Shown here: in pieces, positions 1-11,980 of the stretch
Layout: each line of letters opens with the position of its first letter
How positions within the stretch are numbered: position 1 is the stretch's first letter
From: Stercorarius parasiticus
Lineage: Eukaryota; Chordata; Aves; Charadriiformes; Stercorariidae
Assembly (NCBI GenBank): GCA_013396915.1
Contig: VWZL01002013.1
Location: 108,625 to 172,624 of the forward strand
Direction: 5' to 3'
DNA: 64,000 nucleotides
Position numbers and translations under genes: made by a program
Notes under the pieces: model-generated
What the model was told of the DNA's origin: nothing
The model's input: the letters and a program-made list of their open reading frames with translations, nothing else
Database searches by the model: none

Positions 1-1089
1 ACTGGTGATATTTTAAAGATAAGAAAAAAATCTTGCTACTTTTATAAGGAAGATTTTTATCATTCTGAAAAAATGCCACGTAAAAAGAAGTGAGGGAACA
101 GAGATATTTACTGTCTCAGAACAGGAAGTTTGAAGCAATTAGCAGTAATTGAAAAGAGGTTTCCTAGGCTTACAGATTAGCGTTGTATAAGGTGAAGTCT
201 AAAAATAAAAGGATGGAAGATACTCCAGTGTGAGAATGATTTCAGGGAGCCCAAAAGTTAAAGGTATTTATCCAAAATTTACTCTAATTTAGTTGTGTGC
301 CACACTAGCACAGCAGGAGTTATTAAGAAGTCCATTTCTACTTTTACAAAATTTCTTTACCATTATTTTTATTGTTTGACAGAACACAGGTAGTAGAAAA
401 CATTCTTCCTCTTTCACGTTGGTCACAAAATCTATTGCTTGATGCCAACTACATACAACAATGCAATAGACATGATTGAATTCTTTTACAGACCTTATTT
501 TCCATGTCTGTTTCCCTCTTCTGAGTTCTCTGAATTCAGTTCAAATGTGGATTTCAAAGAAATTCTATCCACCCTCAGAGTAAGTAGTACTGGGCCCCTG
601 CTAAAAATGGCCTCAGCTTTCTCTTTTAGCTAGAAAGCCCTTAGAGCACTCCATCACCTTAAAGCATGCACACATTACCCATATGCCCAGCTCTAAGAAT
701 TACTTAAAATGTATCACAAATCTAAGAGGAAGGCCTTGGATTTGATATCCAACATTGAAGTGTCAGGCATTCCTGACAGCTTGAAAATGTTTGAAATGCA
801 AAAATCAAGACCTTTCCATTTCAAAGGACAAGTGAGAAGATGAGTTCATCAATTCATTAATCAGAGGCTATGCAGATGGGAAAAAAAAAAACAAACCAAA
901 ACCAAAAACAAAGCAACAAACCAAGAGAATTAATAAAGTTCAGGATTAATATGATATGCAACAAATAAGTAAAGCCACACAGTGAATAATGGTGATCAAA
1001 GTAAATATTGAACATCTTGCTCATGATGCAGGAGTTCAGCAGAAAATACAGTATCTGACAGTGTAATTAAGAATCGAAGATCATTATCT
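1..1089. other. Unique AT-rich DNA, no gene seen
   Basis: No recognisable coding exon or transposon. There is an A-rich low-complexity patch at about 881-915 (A runs mixed with CAAA units). The short open frame at 439-633 has no family resemblance and AT-driven composition, so I do not call it a gene. Confidence 0.6.
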
Positions 1090-1165
1090 TGGAATAAGGA
1101 ACTGGCTAGATGGCTGCACTCAGAGAGTTGCAGTCAACAGCTCAATGTCCAAGTGGTGACCAGAG

Positions 1166-1606
1166 ATGAATGACATTCCTCAGGGGTCAGTACTGGGACT
1201 GGTGTTGTTTAACGTCTTTGTCGGTGACATGGACAGTGGGATTGAGTGCACCCTCAGCAAGTTTGCCAATGAGACCAAGATGTGTGGTGCAGTCAACACG
1301 CTGGATGGAACGGATGCCATCCAGAGGGACCTGGACAGGCTGGAGAGGTGGGCCCGTGCAAACCTCATGAAGTTCAACCAGGCCAAGTGCAAGGTCCTGC
1401 ACCTGGGTCATGGCAATCCCAGGCACAAATACAGGTTGGGTGGAGAACGGTTTGAGAGCAGCCTTGAGGAGAAGGACTTGGGGGTGTTGGTTGATGAGAA
1501 ACTCAAAAAGAGCCGGCAATGTGTGTTTGCAACCCAGAAAGCCAACCACATCGTGGGCTGCATCAAAAGAAGTATGGCCAGCATGTTGAGGGAGGTGATT
1601 CTGTGA
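1166..1606 (+). pseudogene. CR1 reverse transcriptase, middle part (dead)
   Basis: An open frame of 146 codons from the CR1 ORF2 RT domain, beginning at [13 protein letters not shown] (RT motif B region) and passing the catalytic box at residues 33-36. Active CR1 elements have Phe-Ala-Asp-Asp there. This copy reads Phe-Ala-Asn-Glu (1262-1273), so both acidic metal ligands of the motif are altered. Downstream are the conserved [14 protein letters not shown] and [20 protein letters not shown] stretches of the thumb. The frame ends at a TGA (1604-1606) created by a 16-bp insertion at 1603-1618 that is absent from the copy at 11.0 kb. The ATG is only the first Met within a 5'-truncated element, not a real start. 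Confidence 0.9.
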
Positions 1607-1610
1607 TTCG

Positions 1611-1934
1611 ATGATTCTGTCCCTCTACTCTGCTTTCGTGAGACCCCACCTGGGGTACTGCTTCCTGCCCAGGGGCCCCCAACATAAGAAGGACATGGAC
1701 CTGTCGGAGGAAGTCCAGAGGAGGGCCACGAAGATGATCAGAGGGCTGGAGCCCCTATGCTATGAGGACAAGCTGAGAGAGTTGGGGTTGTTCAGCCTGG
1801 AGAAGAGAAGGCTCCAGGGAGACCTTATAGTATCCTTTCAGTACCCGAAGGGGGCCTATAGGAAAGACAGGGAGGAATCCTTTATCGGGAAGTGTAGTGA
1901 CAGGATGAGGGGTAATGGTTTTAAACTGATTTAG
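1611..1934 (+). pseudogene. CR1 ORF2 C-terminal part (dead)
   Basis: Continuation of the CR1 ORF2 after the 16-bp insertion, which shifts the frame. It shows the typical C-terminal CR1 stretch: SAFVRPHLGYC, then [33 protein letters not shown], and the degenerate FQYPKGAYRKDREE. It stops early at a TAG (1932-1934) where related copies continue into a KLKEGRF-like region. The remaining C-terminal codons (RKKFFTVRVVRHWNRLPRE-like) can be followed in another frame up to about 2070. It is not functional. Confidence 0.88.
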
Positions 1935-2160
1935 ATTAGATATTAGGAAGAAATTCTTTACTGTGAGGGTGGTGAGGCACTGGAACAGGTTGCCCAGAGA
2001 GGCTGTAGATGCTCCATCCCTAGAAGTGCTCAGGGCCAGTTTGCATAGGTCTTTGAGCAATCTGGTCTAGTGGGAGGTGTCCCTGACCATGGCAGGGGAG
2101 TTGGAACCAAATGATTTTCAAGGTCCCTTCCCACTCTAACCATTCTATGATTCTATGATT

Positions 2161-3313
2161 ATATTGTTGTTACAGACATTGTTGACTGTCATCTCCTTAT
2201 TGGTAAGTATTTGGTTTTGCGATATTAATAGTCTTCCTTTTGCAATGTGCCTTTTGCAGCTCAAAGTCTAAATACATTAAAAATCTGCATTACCTTATGT
2301 GCTAGCTTTTAGAAAACATGTTCTCTTACAGTGCTTGTCCACAGAGAGCTGAGTCTTTATTTCAAACTGAAATAGGTTCTGCTTTAAGTCTGGAAAACCT
2401 GTGTCTCTGCTTATCCAACAGCAACCATTTCGTAAGCATTGCACGTATATATTCAACAACCTGATGTTCAACTGATGATCACTGCTTATTCAACAAAGAG
2501 AATAGACAACTACTTGGTCCTGCATTGATCTACTATCAAAGGCAGGCTGAATGCCTTTATGACAGGAAATTTTAATTCTAGTCATTATATTAACGAAGCT
2601 TTCTATAAGAAACTGTTTCCTATACTTTACTCATTTTTTTCTAATTCTATTCAAACATATATTTTTATGTATTATACTACAAAAAAGTATATTTCATAAA
2701 AACTGAATTTCACAAATTTCATTAAATGGTCCACCAGTGACTAACAAAGCCAACAAACTCAAATGAATCTATTAATTATGCGCTTTCTGCTATGCTGTCT
2801 GTGCCAAATTCCAGAGATTCAGGAATTACAAACAGCAATGGATTTGTTGGCAGAGATTTTTGACACAGAAAACGTAATTGTGTCTGCCCTTGAATTTGCT
2901 AGAGGCTGATCAATACAACAAATTAAGGACTCTTGAAAGGAAGAATCTTGTCTTCGCTAATTAAATGTAATGCTGTAGTGTTGTCAGTATCCCATTCTAT
3001 GATTGCTTAGTCAAGTCAGATTTCAGACACATCCTTTCTAACACAAAATGTGTTAAAAAGGAATTACCCAGCTTGCACGTGCCCCGTATCCAAAAGAAAG
3101 TGAATTTGCTTTCTATTAACTTTTGAATGCTGACTCTTCTCCATCAGAGAAGAAGTAATTCTGGAAACAAACATACACAACACACAGACACAGGAAACAC
3201 AAGTAATGGCAAAAGAATGCAGTCAGAAAAGTCATCCACACCAGACACTTGCTCATATGTTTCAAAAAAGATCTAGTGATAAGAAATAAAGATGGAAGTG
3301 GGAGGACATGGGG
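2161..3313. other. Unique AT-rich DNA, no gene seen
   Basis: No repeat family, RNA gene or convincing exon was recognised between the CR1 tail and the N gap. Confidence 0.55.
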
Positions 3314-3519
3314 NNNNNNNNNNNNNNNNNNNNNNNNNNNNNNNNNNNNNNNNNNNNNNNNNNNNNNNNNNNNNNNNNNNNNNNNNNNNNNNNNNNNNNN
3401 NNNNNNNNNNNNNNNNNNNNNNNNNNNNNNNNNNNNNNNNNNNNNNNNNNNNNNNNNNNNNNNNNNNNNNNNNNNNNNNNNNNNNNNNNNNNNNNNNNNN
3501 NNNNNNNNNNNNNNNNNNN
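3314..3519. other. Assembly gap (206 N)
   Basis: A run of 206 unknown bases. The right edge is a (GGGAA)n microsatellite, so the gap was probably caused by failure to sequence or assemble the rest of that repeat. Apparent open frames spanning the gap are meaningless. Confidence 0.98.
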
Positions 3520-3567
3520 GAGGGAAGGGAAGGGAAGGGAAGGGAAGGGAAGGGAAGGGAAGGGGAA
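3520..3567 (+). repeat. (GGGAA)n microsatellite at gap edge
   Basis: About nine tandem GGGAA units. The true array length is unknown because the left side is lost in the N gap. Runs of three G separated by two A satisfy the G-quadruplex pattern. Confidence 0.95.
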
Positions 3568-6500
3568 TACAGCTAAGTGGCATTTTCCTGCTAAAAACAG
3601 AATTGATGAAAGTCTACTATTAATGACCATGGAGATCAGTTGAAAAAAACAGAAATCAAATATAAGGTACAAAGTAGACAGAAGTTATTAATCCCTCAGG
3701 TATTACAAGCCAGGCAGGGGGACCTTTCATCACTGTAGTGTCTTAGGCTGCCTGACATGACTTCAGACTAATAGCAATGCAGCACTAAGCTACTAGACCG
3801 CATCACTAAAGTTCTTCCTACAGAGCATTGTAGGCCAAAATCATCAAGGCTATGAACACAGGAAGCAAATCACACTTTTATTATACCCAGAGTTCCCTGA
3901 TAGGAGCCAAATACATAGCTTGAGTATTTTAGAAGGAGAGCCATTGGGAATTTGTAAAAACTAATAAAACATTTAAAACCGTTAACCTAACAAGCATCAA
4001 ATCAGAAAACAGTATCAGGTTTCCTGGAAGCTGAGAGCACCAACAGAATGTGCTCAGAAGACATATCGTGTTGCCTAGTTAGAAAAACAATCTAGCTGTG
4101 CCCAAGACTAATCTTCTCACAAACTTGAGATATTGGGTTTGAAATTCTTTCTTGTTTTAAGGAAGTATAGACTTGATGGCTAAATCAAGCAGCATTTTAT
4201 AAAGAATACCAAATTTGACAAGAAAAATCTCTCTTCATGGCAAAGAATACAGCCAAGATAAACAGAACTCAGAAGCTCATCAGAAAAATTAAAAGAAAAA
4301 AAGGAAAAAAAACCAACATTATCTCCTATTGGTAATTTCAACATATGTCCACAAAATTAAATCTGCAGGTTGATTAAGGAATAGCAAGGCAAAATAATGA
4401 ACTGACTTTAATGACTTTAAAAGTGTACACATTTTTGGAAGGCAAAAGTTGACTGCAAGAGTCATCGAGCACTAAAAGGAGAACTGAAAAACAAACAGAT
4501 CTCTCCAACTACTCCAACAGCATTGTTTGTAACTTATTCACGTAGAAACTCTTCAAAAATATCCACGAGATTTAGGAATACAAGTGCTGGTAACTTTCAG
4601 TTCAATTTCTTTTCCTGGGTGCGTTAGTGATTTTGAAAATTTTCCCTGTAGATAATTAATCACTTTATATTGTCATTCAACAGTGCTCTGCACTGATGAT
4701 TTTTTTACATCTTTTTTTTTGTGTATGCCAGCTGTAGTCAGAAGAAATGATTGTCCATTTTAGCTGTTACTTCAGCACACAAGCAATTTGCTATCAGAGC
4801 ACCGTAGGAGCAAATAATTTGGTTTGTTTTTTTTTTTTTTTTATCCACTCTGAAATGTAGTATGGTGAAAACAAAGAACCAGTTACCACATTTCTTGTTT
4901 TTGCCTGTGAGTCTTTCGCACTGTGTCAGGTAAATATTTTGTGATAAAAGTAATAGAAGTAGAAAAATTTACCCAACACAGCATAGCATGAAGCTAGCCA
5001 CTCTCTTCAACCTTCAAAGAGAATATTATTATTGTGAATGTGATCGAAAGAACTCTTCCAAACATGCATGCTTTTGCTAACTTCAATGAAACAGCTTTGC
5101 TTTGCATATGGCATAAATATTTGCTGAAAATTACATAAGTTTCTAAGAAATTTTTCACATCAATATCACATCTAAACAGAACATGTGTCAGCCACTAAGG
5201 ACATAATACAGAACTTCAGTTTATGTTTAAATAGGAATACACATAACTGATACACAGTGGTAAATGCAGATCTTCTGGATATAGGTCTCAGGAAAAAGGG
5301 ATAATGATTAATATTGTATATTCAATTTTGCATCAAAATCTTAAGAATCAGACCCTATAATCATTTGTCCTTTATCTTGTTCTTATTTTTAATCTTTCCC
5401 TTCATCTGCTACAATCACCTGTAGGATTTTGTCCAGGTTTTGTCCATTTAGCATGAAAACATTGAACTCAAATTTGGGGTCATATTTAACGTATATCTGT
5501 CTGAATCCAGACCCTTTTCTCATCTTTATTGCTCTGGAGGAATCCCAAACTACCCTTTCTTTTTGTGTTTTGTATCATTATCTCTCTGACTATCTCTGAA
5601 CAGCAAAAGTCAGAATCAACTGCTATTAAGTGTCTATTGCCGTGAGGACTTTACCGGGCATCTTCTGCACCTGCAAAACAGAGACTGTGTTGTGAAAATA
5701 GTTCAACTTTTCTATACAAACTATTCAAGAACTTTACTAGACTGTCTTAAAGATGAGTTTTTAATATAAATGCAAAATGTCTCCACAGAGGCACAAAACA
5801 GGAAGAATTTGAACATAAAAGGCAACCTATGCGGCAGCATCGAGATAAAACACAGGGGGTGCAGAGGGACAAGGTGGTGGTTGCATTTTTTTCAGTTATT
5901 TTGAAACAAAGTTCTTTTATGGGTTTAATCTTTTATGCAATCATTAAAATTGTGTTCGCAGTCACAAGATCTGTAATCAGTTTTGTTTTCTGAGTAAAGA
6001 ATTTTTGACTATGGTACATGAAAGAATCAAAATTTGATAACTGTCCAGAAAATATTTTCAATGTTCTCCTCTTTTTGATCTGATAAATAGTCCCGGATGA
6101 TATTTGACTGACAATATTAAGCCTGCACATCTGTGCTTCCATTCACTGCAGCATTCTGAATTAGAATTTTACTCAGTGATGACAAGATTGGATAATTCTG
6201 TAATTCTTCAAGCGGAATCAATATTTGCAATCTTGCATAACATACTGATAGTGAGTTACAATTATTGCATAGGCCCAAAAACCCATTACCCAGCAGCTTC
6301 TGGGTCACATCCAACCAGTCTTCAACAGATATGCACACTTAAATGACTTTTTTTTCTTTTAATCTCCTGTTAATAATCACTTGTTTCCATGGGGAAAAAC
6401 AAATTTTTAGAAAAACTGTGAACAACTTAACCATGAGATACACAAAACCTTCTAAATGAAAATGTTTGCACCTGTGAAAGCAGTAGTAAGTACAAGTCTT

Positions 6501-7932
6501 TCTTTTGGATATAATAATTTTGATTTAATTTTAGAGTTTACAGTGTGTTTGATACTGTCTCCCCATAGGTATCTTTGAATTGCCTAGCAGTCCTCAGTGA
6601 TTAATTGCCTTTTCTGAAAGTGCTGCATCACCTGAAGAAGATGACACATGCTTAACACAAAGAGAGTACAGAATAATGATTTCAAAGGTGATGTTTTGAA
6701 CATGGTAATACTGCAATGATGAATCACAAGATGGTGTAGGCAGCTCAATGCCAGCCCACAAGTTTTTTGAACCACCTCCTGAATCTTAACAGTTGATTAA
6801 AAAAAAATCTCTCTTTGTTTATAATGGTCTATTTTATACAGCACACATATGAACAGTTTGGAAAAAAAAAATTGAATTTCATGGCATAATCTCACTGACT
6901 TCACTGATACTGAGAATTTCTCCAATATTAGATACTAAATATTATCTGTAATCAATGTTTAGGGAACTAATGTTTGGTTACTCGGGCTAAGTTAATGGTA
7001 ACCACTGGTTACATTAAATCTGCTACAGCTTAGAAAGCATTTGCATAACATATGAAATCTGATCTCTCTAGTGGTTAATAACAAAGCAAGATGCCTGTTT
7101 AAGAATATCCCAAAGTCAGACCTTCAGATTAGAAACAATGGAGTTATTCAGTATTTGGATAAGTGAATTTAATTTGGGAGGAAAAAGATATTAAATTCCT
7201 GGAAAAGAGACCATGATCAATAACAAAATGACATTTCTAAGAGCAGATTTCAATGACTGATCCAACCTGTATTTCTGTAGTACTGTCAAGGTTCAAACTG
7301 CATACTCATTTTCCATGATTGTATTTAGTATTAGCATTGTGAAAATGAGCCCTTTAGTTCCATTTCAACTACTTCCCTGTTGAAGCCATAACAATATTTT
7401 CAAGGCTTCTGTGGATACTTTAGCAGAGATATGCAGTTAGTGGCAGAGACATCTGAAGATAGTTGCTTTTTGTGACAGTGTGCTTCCCTTTACCAGGCAC
7501 CAACCTGACCTTCATCTCCCATAACTCTGCCCAAGCGATAACCAGCTGTGGTGGTCATAATGATTGCATGTACTTGTGATGGCTGCACTTGGCTCAATGC
7601 GTTTTCGGTGACACAGGTAACAACACAATAGCCAAGGGCTAACTTGAGCAATACTGGTACTGCGGTCAATACACAAATATGACTATAGGTCAATCATCTT
7701 ACCCACATAAATAATGAACAGCCCAAGAGCCTTTTGAGCTCTCCTAAACCCCAGTAGGCTGTACGCCAGGATCTCCTCTTGAGCAGGAACACTTCCCAAG
7801 GTTACATTTACTTCTCAAGATTGAGAGATTCCTTGCTGCAACAGATCCTCAGTAAATGACTAATAGCATGCTAAACTTTGAAATCTTAGCTAAGCGATAT
7901 AAAGGATTGATTGTGAATAAATTATTTATTCA
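3568..7932. other. Unique AT-rich DNA, no gene seen
   Basis: A long AT-rich stretch with a T run at about 4823-4843. Short open frames (for example 6104-6346 and 5933-6142) lack any recognisable domain and overlap each other on opposite strands, as expected by chance. No repeat family was recognised. Confidence 0.55.
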
Positions 7933-8198
7933 GTTGAGGCAGAATCCAGTAGCACAGTAGAAATGAATCATGGAATCATAGAATGGTTTGGTTAGAAAGG
8001 ACCTTAAAGATCATCTAGTTCCAACACCCTGCCATGTGCAGGGACACCTCCCACTAGGCCAGGTTGCTCAAAGACCCATCCAAACTGGCCCTGAACCCTT
8101 CCAGGGATGGGGCATCCACAACCTCTCTGGGCAACCTGTTCCAGTGCCTCACCACCCTCACAGTAAAGAATTTCTTCCTAATATCTAATATACAGTTT
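7933..8198 (-). mobile_element. CR1 LINE 3' end, antisense
   Basis: The short 3' terminal piece of a CR1 on the minus strand. The tail repeat (AATCATGGAATCATAGAATGG on the plus strand) starts at 7966. Beyond it come the conserved blocks CACCTCCCACTAGGCCAGG, ACTGGCCCTGAACCCTTCCA and TTCTTCCTAATATCTAAT, where the copy is 5'-truncated. On the far side of the tail, 33 bp (7933-7965) also match the sequence beyond the tail of the CR1 at 10637, and I include them as a possible 3' extension. No intact coding frame remains. Confidence 0.9.
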
Positions 8199-10636
8199 AG
8201 ACATATTTAGACATAAACCGTTGAACAAGTCTGGGACTAGGATTGGATCCAGATGCACCTAGACTCCTCTCTGGGAAGGAGTTTAGAAAGCAAGGGGGCC
8301 CTTTCTGAACCTTGTGACTCAACGAGAGGGTCTCCCTGACAGCTCTGTCTTACCCTGTCCTCTGTGCAGTAAATAACCAAGTGTGCCTTGCCATCTCAAA
8401 TCTCATTAAAACACTGTCGCATTTACTATCAAACTTTGTTAAATATCTGTTTCATATCAGTAAAGGTATTGCTGCTTCTCTCTATGAATGAAGTGTATCA
8501 CCTCCATCCATGACACTTTCACAACTTATTATATTTGTTTTAAATTCATAGTTTCACTGTTGTATGCACATCCATGAAGGTTTTTCTTTTGGGGTCTACT
8601 CAATCAACAAAAATACATTTCCAGTACCAATTTTATGATGTCAAATTTTAATGTGTCAACACCCTGCTTGATATGTAGTTGTGGCATTCTTTGGAGAAGT
8701 TGGAATCTGCTTGCTTTATTTCATTCATTCAGCAATAGTGACTGTATTCCACTATTCTTGGTGTCCTTCTTTTCTTCCGAAGAACAGGCATACATATTAA
8801 ATATACCCATGCACATAGGTCGTTAGCACAAATGCTACCTGATATACGCTCACAGTCACAAAGGTAGAAGGCATGTACTAGCTTTACTGCTTATAAGTTT
8901 TAGTGCTGCAAAAAGTCTGAGGTCTCCATTTAGCACACGTGGTATTTTGACTTAAGTTATCTAGTGGTTAAAATTCAGTATTTGTTTACAGTTTAATAGA
9001 AGAGTAAAATGAAAATTTTTTTCCACCTTAATCACTACAATTTACGTCATAGAGATACTTGACTTGATGTTACACAGAGAAATAGGCATGCTGAAGGAGG
9101 CTTATTTTCTCATAGGAAGATCTTTATGTTTACTTTTCAAGGAAAATTTTTCTCTACAGAGCAGTTTGCAAGCTGGGCTCAATGTAATGAAGGGCAAATT
9201 TCAAATTCAGGGTCTGAATTCAGATTGCTATGTGAAATATATCTTTTACTCATGCCAGCTCCTCAATTAAATTTATTTCTGTTGCTTATCAACATATATT
9301 AAAACATATTGAAAAACATGGTCTGGAATCATTACTTGCGCTTCTTTCAAAAATTACTATACAATTTTCTAGTTTGGTAAAATCTCTGAAATTGGAAAAA
9401 GCTTAATCTACATAATTTGCCAAAATTCTTCCATTTACTCCTGAGTGGTATTTGTTGTTCAGAAATTTCATCCTGTAAATTCAAAAATACGTATAACCCC
9501 GTAACAGTATTAGCTTCCATAGCAGCTTTCCCCAAAAGATAATGTCTATAGTGTCTTTCACAAAGAAGCCTGTCAAGTTGCAATTTGTTTAGCTACTTAT
9601 TTTTCCAATACATTATTTATAAGTACAGCATAATAATTTGGAAATACTACATTACTTAAGAAAAAGCAGGCAGATAGAGATGTCTCTGTTTAGTAAACTG
9701 CTATTTGCTTCCTTAAATCTGAGATGCTGTAGGTGAGAAAAAAAGATGTTATCATTCAATTTTATGACTCATATCTACAAGAGTAGTTTACATACCATTA
9801 GTGCAAATGAATTTGTACATATGTTGCATGTATGTTGTTTTTCCTAACAAATAATTACATACGGTAAAACTTCCTTGTAGGTTCCTCAAGGTGTTGAAAA
9901 TTTCCTAGGGAGACCACTTAGTGTAAAACAACAGATGCAGTTTTATAGTAACAGTTTTCATCCAGCCTGTGTTTACTTTCAACACGTGTGGGGAAGAAAA
10001 AGCACCAAACAAACAAGGGAAGAAAAACCACCAACCAAACAAACAAAAATACAAATACCAAAAGCCTCCCAACCAAAGAAACAACAACCCTGCCTCCCCA
10101 GAAAAAAAAAAATGAAGTGAAAAGCAGCAAAATGTTAAAACATGTTTTAAAGTAAATTAGCAATTTCTGCTATAATAGTCATGCACATTAAGGGGAAGTA
10201 TGTAGTAAGAAAACTAAGGTATTTGATTTTCTGAATAGAGCCAGGAAAAGTCCTCATTAGCTAATTGTATCAATTCTGGAAAAAAGTCCTTCAAAAATTA
10301 TCTGGATGATACAAAGCAAGATGACAATCAGAGTGCAGAAAAATACTAATTTATTTCTTGATCTACTTTACTTATTTAGCAGGCATTTCACCTCTTAGAG
10401 ATATTTTAAAATATTTTGAAGGATATGACCACCTTCAGTGATACGACCACTTTCAGTGATATGACTGTAGTCAATATGTGAGTTATAATAGCAGTTGCCA
10501 ATAAAATTGTGTCTTGTTGCTTTTAAACATCTCACCTCAAGTGGCAATGCCAGCTGTGTTACATGGCCTATTCTAGTTTACTCTGCAAAGTATCTGTATA
10601 TTTATGGAAACGTTCTTTGTCTCTCCAGGCATTAAG
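8199..10636. other. Unique AT-rich DNA with low-complexity patches
   Basis: No gene recognised. It contains an A/C-rich low-complexity segment at about 9995-10113 (CAAA and ACCAAA units) and an 18-bp direct duplication, GATATGACCACCTTCAGT at 10422-10439 followed by a two-mismatch copy at 10440-10457 and a partial third copy. Confidence 0.55.
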
Positions 10637-11021
10637 GTTGAGGCCAAACCCAGTAGCCCAGTAGAAATGAATCATAGAGTCATAGAACGGTTTGGATTAG
10701 AAGGGACCTTAAAGATCATCCAGTTAGGAATTTCTTCCTAATACCTAAGGTAAATTTCCCCTCTTTCAGTTTAAAGCCACTATCCCTCGTTCTATCACTC
10801 CACTCCCTGATAAAGAGTCCCTCCCCATCTTTCTTCTAGGTCCCCCTCAGGTACTGGAAGGCTGCTGTAAGGTCTCCCTGGAGCCTTCTCTTCTCCAGGC
10901 TGAACAATCCCAACTCTCTCAGCCTGTCCTCATAGCACAGGGGCTCCAGCCCTCTGATCATCTTCGTGGCTCTCCTCTGGACCCGTTCCAACAGGTCCAT
11001 GTCCTTCTTCTGCTGAGGACT

Positions 11022-11588
11022 TCAGAACTGCACACAGTACTCCAGGTGGGGTCTCACCAGAGTAGAGTAGAGGGGGAGAATCACCTCCCTCGACATGCTG
11101 GCCATACTTCTTTTGATGCAGCCCAGGATACAGTTGGCCTTCAGGGCTGCAAGCACACATTGCTGGCTTATGTTGAGTTTCTCGCCCACCAGCACCCCCA
11201 AGTCCTTCTCCTCAAGGCTGCTCTCAAACCGTTCTCCACCCAACCTGTATTTGTGCCTGGGATTGCCATGACCCAGGTGCAGGACCTTGCACTTGGCCTG
11301 GTTGAACTTCATGAGGTTTGCACGGGCCCACCTCTCCAGCCTGTCCAGGTCCCTCTGGATGGCATCTGTTCCATCCAGCATGTTGACTGCACCACACAGT
11401 TTGGTCTCATTGGCAAACTTGCTGAGGGTGCACTCAATCCCACTGTCCAGGTTGCCGACAATGATGTTAAACAGCACCAGTCCCAGTACTGACTCCTGAG
11501 GAACATCACTCATCACTGTTTCCACTTGGACATTGAGCTGTTGACTGCAACTCTCTGAGTGCAGCCATCTAGCCAGTTCCTTATCCAC
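11022..11588 (-). pseudogene. CR1 reverse transcriptase, C-terminal half (dead)
   Basis: A minus-strand frame of 188 codons from CR1 ORF2. It contains [15 protein letters not shown] (motif B region, residues about 29-43), then the catalytic box as Phe-Ala-Asn-Glu at residues 58-61 (11417-11406), the same change as in the copy at 1166. It continues through [46 protein letters not shown] and LVRPHLEYC before stopping. The altered catalytic pair and the missing motif A make it inactive. The apparent Met start is internal to the element. Confidence 0.9.
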
Positions 11589-11590
11589 CN

Positions 11591-11980
11591 TTTTCCCTTT
11601 TTGAAAATGGGGGTTATGTTTCCCCCTTTCCAGTCAGCAGGAACTTCACCAGACTGCCATGACTTTTCAAAAGAAAGTGGCTTAGCGACTTCATCTGCCC
11701 GTTCCCTCAGCACCCGTGGATGGATTTCATCCGGCCCCATGGACTTACATACCTTCAGATTCCTCAGATGGTTTCGATCCTGAGCTTCTCCTACAGTGGG
11801 CAGTTCTTCATTCTCATAGACCCTGCCTTTGCCTTCTGCAACTACAGCGGTGTGGTTGGAGCCCTTGCTTATGAAGACCAAGGCAAAAAAGTCATTCAGT
11901 ACCTCAGCCTTCTCCATATCCTGGGTGACCAGGTCTCCTGAACTGGAATAGGTTTTGTCCCTGTGGAGCACCCAACCCAC
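11591..11980 (-). pseudogene. CR1 reverse transcriptase, N-terminal part (dead)
   Basis: Minus-strand reading frame upstream of the N. It shows the RT entry region: [19 protein letters not shown], then [20 protein letters not shown], and [14 protein letters not shown] immediately before the N at 11590. In CR1 this block is followed by about 80 residues including motif A (an LDF..AFD pattern). Here the sequence resumes directly at RNWLDG. The jump is either a real deletion or a collapsed assembly gap marked by one N. Confidence 0.87.

Larger units (their letters stand above)
1090..2160 (+). mobile_element. CR1 LINE, 5'-truncated, sense copy
   Basis: A CR1 non-LTR retrotransposon fragment holding the C-terminal half of the reverse transcriptase frame and the complete 3' end. 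It opens at ATAAGGAACTGGCTAGATGG, inside the RT domain, and runs through the PQGSVLG block, the catalytic box region, the conserved [20 protein letters not shown] stretch and the terminal repeat ATTCTATGATTCTATGATT at about 2143-2160. 5' truncation is the usual outcome of target-primed reverse transcription. The reading frame is broken near 1603-1618 and again beyond 1930, so the copy is dead. It is most similar to the antisense copy at 10637-12000. No target-site duplication is evident. Confidence 0.93.

Noticed and set aside
1180..1549. Minus-strand frames over the sense CR1 (and plus-strand ones at 11046-11499)
   Set aside because: Antisense of CR1 ORF2, recurring in every CR1 copy; not separate genes.
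3116..3672. Open frames spanning the N gap on both strands
   Set aside because: They consist mostly of unknown residues and a translated (GGGAA)n repeat.
11559..11941. Plus-strand frames with hydrophobic residues
   Set aside because: Antisense to the CR1 RT and crossing the ambiguous base at 11590.
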